Part shown: piece after piece, positions 6,013 to 10,106 of the stretch
Layout of the letters: every line of letters starts with the position of its first letter
Position numbering within the stretch: the first letter of the stretch is position 1
NCBI GenBank assembly: GCA_023954595.1
Contig: JAGSHJ010000079.1
Coordinates: 1-10,106, forward strand
DNA: 10,106 bases
Direction: 5' to 3'
Source: Bacteriovoracaceae bacterium
GTDB taxonomy: Bacteria > Bdellovibrionota > Bacteriovoracia > Bacteriovoracales > Bacteriovoracaceae
Position numbers and translations under genes: made by a program
Notes under the pieces: model-generated
What the model was told of the DNA's origin: nothing
The model's database searches: none
The model's input: only the letters and a program-made list of their open reading frames with translations

Positions 6013-7287
6013 ATGAGTATTAGAAACTTATATACCCCACCAAAGTCTTTGCATGCAGATTCTCTAAACTATCATAGAGATCCAAACATGTTTGTGTCGC
6101 TGACATTACTAACTCAGTTTATAAATATTATCTTTGGGATTCTTTATATTGTTCAAGATAAGCCGATGTCATTTTACATTATTGTCGTATCTGTTCTATC
6201 CATGGGAATTAATGGGATTTATTTTAAAAAGACAGGCAACTTTAAAAATGCTTTTGCGATCTATACTTTTCTGATCTTATTAATCATAAGTTTCGATCAC
6301 ATGGTAGAGCCTGCATTTAATGGCTCAAACTTATTTTGGTACGCCCCTTGTCTATTTAGTGCCTTTTATCTCCTTGATAGAACTAGGGCCATATTAGTTT
6401 CCTGTGCGGGTTTTCTATTGTTTAGTGGTGGCTACCTCTATAAGCACTATAATGTCTTTCCTGTGACTATCAATACAACAACACCAGACCAGGCACTTGT
6501 CATAAATATAGTTACAATGTTTTTGACGACGATTGTAATTTACTTTATCTCACGCTTTTTCTTTCAAGAAGAAACCCTTGTGAAAGAGAAGCTTCGAGAC
6601 CTAAGTCAATCAAATGCGTCTCTACTCAGTATTTTGACTCACGATCTTAGCTCTCCTTTGATGGTTGCATCCTTCTCCCTTAAAAAGGTTAAAGAATCAC
6701 AAACTGCCTATGACAGAGTGGAGAGATCTTTAAAAAAGATTTCCGACATTTTAAACGACACTAGAGAGTTACATGCCCTAGGTACAGGAAAGCGCAAAAT
6801 TCAGCTTATAGACACCAGTATAAAAGACATCCTATCAAACACATTAAAAGACTATTCTCACTTAGCGAATGCCAAAGGAATAGAGATATTAATAGATGAC
6901 CAACTAGATGGTGATTGCAAAATAAAAGTAGAACCAAATTCCCTTCAAAACAACGTTCTATCTAATCTTATATCAAATGCTGTGAAGTTCTCTCATCCTG
7001 GTGGAAAAGTTGTCGTTACTGCTAAAAGGACTGAGGGTAAACTTGTACTATCTATTGAAGATAAGGGCGTGGGAATTCCAAGTGAGATTCAAAAACATCT
7101 CTTTGATTTCTCAGTTCCAACTTCAAGAAGCGGAACCCTTGGAGAGCAAGGAACTGGCTTTGGTATGCCAATAGTTAAGATGTTCGTTGATCTATATGAA
7201 GCGTCTATTGAGGTTGAATCTAAATGCGAAAAAGAGTGCGAAGTTTCTGGAACAAGATTTGATCTCATCTTCACTGAAGGAAATTAA
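6013..7287 (+). CDS. Orphan membrane-bound sensor histidine kinase
   Basis: The protein is 424 residues from the ATG at 6013. An in-frame TTG at 5989 would add 8 residues, and neither start has a strong ribosome binding site. Six hydrophobic segments (about 26-49, 52-71, 80-98, 107-121, 126-143, 161-184) form a polytopic sensor with very short loops, so the signal is probably intramembrane. A short linker follows, then the HisKA H-box SILTHDLSSPL with phospho-acceptor His210. The HATPase part has the N-box NNVLSNLISNAVKFS (313-327), the G1 box EDKGVGIP (349-356) and the G2 box GTGFGMPIVK (380-389). All catalytic motifs look intact, so it should autophosphorylate. No response regulator is encoded in the window, so it is an orphan, or its partner is elsewhere. 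It is divergent to the MipA-family gene, whose expression it might control; that link is inference. Confidence 0.9.
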   Translation: MSIRNLYTPPKSLHADSLNYHRDPNMFVSLTLLTQFINIIFGILYIVQDKPMSFYIIVVSVLSMGINGIYFKKTGNFKNAFAIYTFLILLIISFDHMVEPAFNGSNLFWYAPCLFSAFYLLDRTRAILVSCAGFLLFSGGYLYKHYNVFPVTINTTTPDQALVINIVTMFLTTIVIYFISRFFFQEETLVKEKLRDLSQSNASLLSILTHDLSSPLMVASFSLKKVKESQTAYDRVERSLKKISDILNDTRELHALGTGKRKIQLIDTSIKDILSNTLKDYSHLANAKGIEILIDDQLDGDCKIKVEPNSLQNNVLSNLISNAVKFSHPGGKVVVTAKRTEGKLVLSIEDKGVGIPSEIQKHLFDFSVPTSRSGTLGEQGTGFGMPIVKMFVDLYEASIEVESKCEKECEVSGTRFDLIFTEGN

Positions 7288-7376
7288 GTATAAATAGGCC
7301 TACCTAAACAAAAATATCACCGCTTAGAAATGAAGCTTTCTCAAACAAGCAAATTCGGGAAAGGCCTCAAATTGTC

Positions 7377-8306
7377 TTATTCCATTGTAGTAGTATTAAA
7401 AAAAACGCTTTTAACATCTTTAATATATTTTTCTAATTTTTTATGACTCATCTTCTTTTGATTAAATAACTTCCACCTTACGGATGGAAAGTCCTTTATT
7501 TTACTGTTCCTCACCAACTTCCAGTCTGGATTATTCGAGACGAAGCTCATTAGAAATTTTTGATCATTTTTATTTAATGAACTCACTATACTCGAAATTA
7601 ATATGTTTCTTGTTCTTAAAAGTTCGCTTAAAGAAACGTTTACCTTTGCCATATCTACAAACTCATTCTCATAAGCTTGTGACAGGTCTTTTAGATTTGG
7701 ATTGAGTAGTTCATTGATAGGTCTATTATGCGATATTAAATAAAAGATAAATGAATCCTTCACCTCTTCGGTTATGCCTTCATTCTCTAATAAATATTTA
7801 ATATCAAATAGATCTCTTGGGTGTTGACGATCAAGAGCTGCACAGATCTTTCCACCGTAGGTATCAGAAACGTCAAGGCACCTTGCTTTTACAGTTTTAT
7901 TGAACTCAAACTGTGCCCCCTTTGACAGACTAAGCTCCACAGCTGGAAATAAACTGCTTCTTAAAACAAAATTTGGTTCTATTTTGACTTCAATCCCATT
8001 TCGAGATGCTACAAGTTTAGCCTCTTTGTTTCCATCGAGCAGGTTGTTTGAACTTACACGAAGGCCAAGTTTATTTTCTAAATCTTCTTTTAGATTGCGC
8101 AGTATTTCATGTAGATTTTTAAAGGTTGTTTTTCTATCCTCTAGAGGCAAATAGCAAAGGTCAATATCAACCGAGAAGCGCAGAAAGTTTCGGTGAAATA
8201 AGTTAATCGCGGTACCACCTTTTAATGCGACTCTCTCATCTTTGAGTGCATATGGCAGAACCTCCAATAGTAAATCAACAGTTTCCTTATACTTTCCTTT
8301 TATCAA
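7377..8306 (-). CDS. abiEii: AbiEii-family nucleotidyltransferase toxin of a type IV toxin-antitoxin system
   Basis: The 309-residue protein has the DNA polymerase-beta-like nucleotidyltransferase signature of AbiEii. KGGTAINLF (29-37) is the Gly-Gly motif and SVDIDL (45-50) holds the two metal-binding aspartates D47 and D49. GIEVKIEP (104-111) is the candidate third acidic strand. The AbiEii-specific block is GGKICAALDRQHPRDLFD (151-168). Family toxins transfer nucleotides to cellular RNA targets (tRNA for related MenT enzymes) and stop growth, often during phage infection. The C-terminal third is helical and charged. The start is a TTG, part of a TTGA overlap with the stop of the upstream antitoxin gene; GGAGAG lies 8 nt before it, and no nearby in-frame ATG competes. 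The length is normal and the motifs are intact, so the toxin is probably active. Its end converges with the histidine kinase gene across 89 bases with no clear terminator. Confidence 0.9.
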   Translation of the reverse strand: MIKGKYKETVDLLLEVLPYALKDERVALKGGTAINLFHRNFLRFSVDIDLCYLPLEDRKTTFKNLHEILRNLKEDLENKLGLRVSSNNLLDGNKEAKLVASRNGIEVKIEPNFVLRSSLFPAVELSLSKGAQFEFNKTVKARCLDVSDTYGGKICAALDRQHPRDLFDIKYLLENEGITEEVKDSFIFYLISHNRPINELLNPNLKDLSQAYENEFVDMAKVNVSLSELLRTRNILISSIVSSLNKNDQKFLMSFVSNNPDWKLVRNSKIKDFPSVRWKLFNQKKMSHKKLEKYIKDVKSVFFNTTTME

Positions 8307-9064
8307 AATGGATTCTCTCCGTAATCTCTATCAACTGTTATTTGGTAGGCGTTATTCAGTTCACCACCTTCTACAATGACTCTCTTGCCACGCCCTAGGT
8401 AGATCTTTTCTATCTTTAAATCCTTTAAGCATGGTAAATTTACTTTTTGGGCCAAGTATAAAAAGACTCTCTTCACCTTAATTGAATTACAGCTCTCTAA
8501 AACCTCTTGAAGTTTCGTACTCCTTAGAGTTATTAGGGATTCAACATAGCTTTGTGCAGTCTCAAGTCCACCGCTTAAATCAAGGTCATCTATCAATTCA
8601 AGAATCGCCAATTCACGACAAGACACCTTAACGAGAAAACCATTGGCATTATACTCCTCTAAAAAAGACTCTTTCTTTAGGAGACTTGATCTTTTAAAGG
8701 ATATTTCAAAGTTCATTCTTAGTTTTTTAATCCAAGAAGGAAGTGACTTCTCCTCGTAGGCCTTGAGGTATATTATTGACCTATACCCCATTGGAACAAA
8801 GTGGGTATGCCCATGCAATTCCAGAGAGGACCTTGAACTTACATGAAGCTTGAGTCCCAATTCATTTTGCAAAAAACGAACAAGGCCGAAAGGGTTTATT
8901 TCATCATCTTTGCGTTTATAGACACCAGGGCCGACCTTTTCAAGGTATCCGTTTTGATAGTAGGAGTAAGCTAATCTCTGCTCCACCCCTTTTTGTTTAA
9001 ACCAATCAAGGCTATGAATATCTCCTGGCTGCCACTTTAATAGGATTTGGTTTAACATAGACAT
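8303..9064 (-). CDS. abiEi: AbiEi-family antitoxin / transcriptional autorepressor
   Basis: The 253-residue protein is the cognate antitoxin of the AbiEii toxin that follows it with a 4-base overlap. The N-terminal 60 residues fit the AbiEi winged-helix domain: helices, then NGYLEKVGPGVYKRK, the typical 'wing ... G.Y.r' element. The C-terminal domain carries a recognisable core, HVSSRSSLELHGHTHFVPMG (94-113), and the LAILELIDDLD segment. In the family, the N-terminal domain binds inverted repeats in its own promoter to repress the operon, and the C-terminal domain is needed for antitoxicity without stable toxin binding (type IV). The start ATG at 9064 is supported by AGGA 8 nt upstream; the second ATG at 9058 is too far from it. 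The antitoxin-first order and overlap match described AbiE operons. Confidence 0.88.
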   Translation of the reverse strand: MSMLNQILLKWQPGDIHSLDWFKQKGVEQRLAYSYYQNGYLEKVGPGVYKRKDDEINPFGLVRFLQNELGLKLHVSSRSSLELHGHTHFVPMGYRSIIYLKAYEEKSLPSWIKKLRMNFEISFKRSSLLKKESFLEEYNANGFLVKVSCRELAILELIDDLDLSGGLETAQSYVESLITLRSTKLQEVLESCNSIKVKRVFLYLAQKVNLPCLKDLKIEKIYLGRGKRVIVEGGELNNAYQITVDRDYGENPF

Positions 9065-9133
9065 AATTTCAGTCCTTTTTGTTCTGATTTATCACTTATT
9101 TTAAACCAACTCCTAGTTTATTAAAAGAAATAT

Positions 9134-9154
9134 TTCAGAAATATAACTTCTGAA
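9134..9154. promoter_or_regulatory. Inverted repeat upstream of abiEi, candidate AbiEi operator
   Basis: Perfect 7-bp arms TTCAGAA (9134-9140) and TTCTGAA (9148-9154) are separated by ATATAAC. The repeat lies 70 bases before the abiEi start. A second palindrome, GAAATATTTC (9127-9136), overlaps its edge. AbiEi proteins repress their promoters by binding inverted repeats, so this is the best operator candidate. The surrounding DNA (9065-9309) is very AT-rich, so chance palindromes are possible and no clean -35/-10 pair stands out. The rest of that spacer holds only a near-tandem CTATAAA repeat (9172, 9181). Confidence 0.5.
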
Positions 9155-9302
9155 TTTGCACTTTTTATAAACTATAAAATCTATAAATTAAAGCTTCTAT
9201 AGTAATTCCAGGCAATTAAGATGCTAAATATATCCGATAAGGTATAAAACCCCGCAGTTATAACCTCGATGAACTCGCTCCTAGGTATTCCACTTCTTCC
9301 AC

Positions 9303-9318
9303 AAGGAGATCACTCCTT
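9303..9318 (-). other. Small hairpin over the mscL stop codon
   Basis: The arms AAGGAG (9303-9308) and CTCCTT (9313-9318) form a perfect 6-bp stem with a 4-nt loop. The loop contains the complement of the mscL TGA stop. No T-run follows on the minus strand, so it is not a standard intrinsic terminator; it may stabilise the 3' end of the mRNA. Downstream, GGTATAA and TTATAACC around 9241-9265 form a second, imperfect stem. Confidence 0.3.
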
Positions 9319-9738
9319 AGGTCTTGCCAGCAAATCTCTTATTTCACTAAGTAATTGGATATCCTTAGGCGTTGGAGCTTGAGCGTTTTTGGGATCTTCG
9401 GCCTTATCCTTAAGCCGGTTAAAGGCCTTAATGATGGTAAAGACGACCAGAGACAGAATAAGAAAGTCCAAAACTGTTTGCAAGAAACGACCATAACTTA
9501 AAACAATCTGAGTGGCCTCTCCCTGCCCGGTGACACTTGGTAGATCAAAAACTGCAGTCCACTCTCCAAGTTTTGCCTTTCCGGTAAATATGGCGACTAC
9601 AGGAGTGAGAATATCTTTTACAAAACTTTGTATAATTGAGTTGAAGGCACCACCCACCATGATTCCCACCGCCAAATCAAGCAGACTGCCACGAGAGATA
9701 AATTTCTTAAACTCCTCTACAAATCCCATGCTCGGCAT
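9310..9738 (-). CDS. mscL: Large-conductance mechanosensitive channel MscL
   Basis: The 142-residue protein matches MscL along its length (136 residues in E. coli). The amphipathic N-terminal helix (GFVEEFKKFI) is followed by RGSLLDLAVGIMVGGAF, the strongly conserved start of TM1, which lines the pore; TM1 continues to about residue 50. The periplasmic loop (about 51-78) contains GKAKLGEWTAVFDLPS. TM2 is FLQTVLDFLILSLVVFTIIK (about 85-104). The C-terminal cytoplasmic helix is KDIQLLSEIRDLLA. MscL forms a homopentamer in the inner membrane and opens under high tension to release solutes during osmotic downshock. The start is either 9738 or the fourth codon, ATG at 9729; the latter aligns with the E. 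coli N-terminus, and neither has a clear ribosome binding site. It lies upstream of the AbiE pair on the same strand, with 245 bases between, so it is probably a separate transcript. Confidence 0.95.
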   Translation of the reverse strand: MPSMGFVEEFKKFISRGSLLDLAVGIMVGGAFNSIIQSFVKDILTPVVAIFTGKAKLGEWTAVFDLPSVTGQGEATQIVLSYGRFLQTVLDFLILSLVVFTIIKAFNRLKDKAEDPKNAQAPTPKDIQLLSEIRDLLARPKE

Positions 9739-9842
9739 ATTAGTGCAGGAAAGGTAGATGAGAAATTGCTGTAGAAAAATTGTCGAAGCTTGGAAAGTTA
9801 TGTCTTAGAGTTAATTCCAGGTAACATAGCGCAATTTCCAAT

Positions 9843-9856
9843 ATGAACAAATTCAT
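9843..9856. promoter_or_regulatory. Inverted repeat in the mscL/GST divergent spacer
   Basis: ATGAA and TTCAT flank CAAA (9843-9856). The repeat sits inside a weak promoter-like arrangement on the plus strand: TTTCCA, 17 nt, TAATAT near 9857. It could be an operator or start region for the glutathione S-transferase gene. AT-rich context makes chance occurrence quite possible. Confidence 0.2.
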
Positions 9857-9900
9857 CTAATATAGGCCTAACTCAAACCCATAACCAAACGGACACCACT

Positions 9901-10106
9901 TTGATAGTTCTGCACGACCTTAATAATTCACGATCACAAAGAGTTTTATGGCTACTTAAGAAGCTAGAACTTGAATTTGAAATAAAAGAATATCAAAGGG
10001 ATCCAAAGACAATGAGGGCTCCAGCTTCACTTAAGTCTGTTCACCCATTAGGACTTGCACCAGTGTTAGAAGATGGGCCTATTAAGCTTGCTGAAACAGG
10101 TGCTAT
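9901..10106 (+). CDS. Glutathione S-transferase family protein (partial, N-terminal part only)
   Basis: The frame is open from 9901 to the window end: 68 codons plus two bases. The encoded N-terminus has the thioredoxin-like GST fold, with IVLHDLNNSRSQRVLWLL (strand 1 and helix 1 with the Ser-Arg-Ser active-site region). It continues with ELEFEIKEYQRDPKT, then HPLGLAPVLEDG (cis-Pro loop binding glutathione) and LAETGA (the conserved E-S/T pair gripping the gamma-glutamyl group). The start is a TTG; a stop lies at 9844 in this frame with no ATG or GTG after it, and a weak CGGA lies 7 nt upstream. Bacterial GSTs of this type conjugate or reduce electrophiles in the cytosol. The C-terminal helical domain is outside the window, so the subclass cannot be set. 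It is divergent to mscL. Confidence 0.88.
   Translation, partial: MIVLHDLNNSRSQRVLWLLKKLELEFEIKEYQRDPKTMRAPASLKSVHPLGLAPVLEDGPIKLAETGA

Noticed and set aside
7288..7376. Two AGGCCT copies (7296, 7362) as arms of a terminator between the converging kinase and abiEii genes
   Set aside because: Each copy is self-palindromic, they are 60 bases apart and no T-run follows; the intervening AGAAA/TTTCT stem is too weak.
1..10106. CRISPR arrays, tRNA or rRNA genes, insertion sequences, integrases
   Set aside because: No regularly spaced repeats, cloverleaf-like sequences, rRNA motifs, transposase reading frames or terminal inverted repeats were seen on either strand.

Overview
The window looks like chromosomal DNA from an AT-rich Gram-negative bacterium. 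The MipA/OmpV-type outer-membrane protein implies an outer membrane. The AT- and Lys/Ser-rich coding style and the protein flavour suggest the Bdellovibrionota (Bacteriovorax-like predators), but that placement is an inference. Both ends cut through genes.

Left part (1-4792, all minus strand): in transcription order, a fold-type-I PLP enzyme of unassigned function (start best placed at 4792), then an overlapping LysA-like fold-type-III PLP decarboxylase, then a hairpin terminator. After a 143-base gap comes a large YcaO-domain protein whose 3' end lies beyond base 1. The YcaO protein has the residues of a TOMM-type (thiazole/oxazole) cyclodehydratase, preceded by what looks like a built-in RiPP recognition (winged-helix) domain. 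Together these resemble a small, undescribed biosynthetic locus. The two PLP enzymes are almost certainly an operon; the link to YcaO is inferred from position and strand only.

Middle part (4935-7287): a minus-strand MipA/OmpV-family outer-membrane protein and a plus-strand six-TM orphan histidine kinase are divergently arranged around about 260 bases. That spacer holds hairpins, a perfect 10-bp palindrome and an 11-bp-spaced direct repeat. The MipA gene has a strong Shine-Dalgarno sequence 5 nt before an in-frame ATT, not before its first ATG. Initiation at ATT would restore a full signal peptide.

Right part (7377-9064, minus): a complete AbiE-type type IV toxin-antitoxin/abortive-infection pair. 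The AbiEi antitoxin gene comes first, followed by the AbiEii nucleotidyltransferase toxin starting at TTG in a 4-base overlap. An inverted repeat upstream is a candidate AbiEi operator. The kinase and AbiE genes converge across an 89-base gap (7288-7376) with no clear terminator.

Right end: mscL (minus) and the N-terminal part of a glutathione S-transferase (plus, TTG start, running off the window) are divergently transcribed.

Across the window the palindrome AGGCCT occurs 13 times, far more than base composition predicts. It sits in both genes and spacers, which may mark a genome-wide iterated motif.
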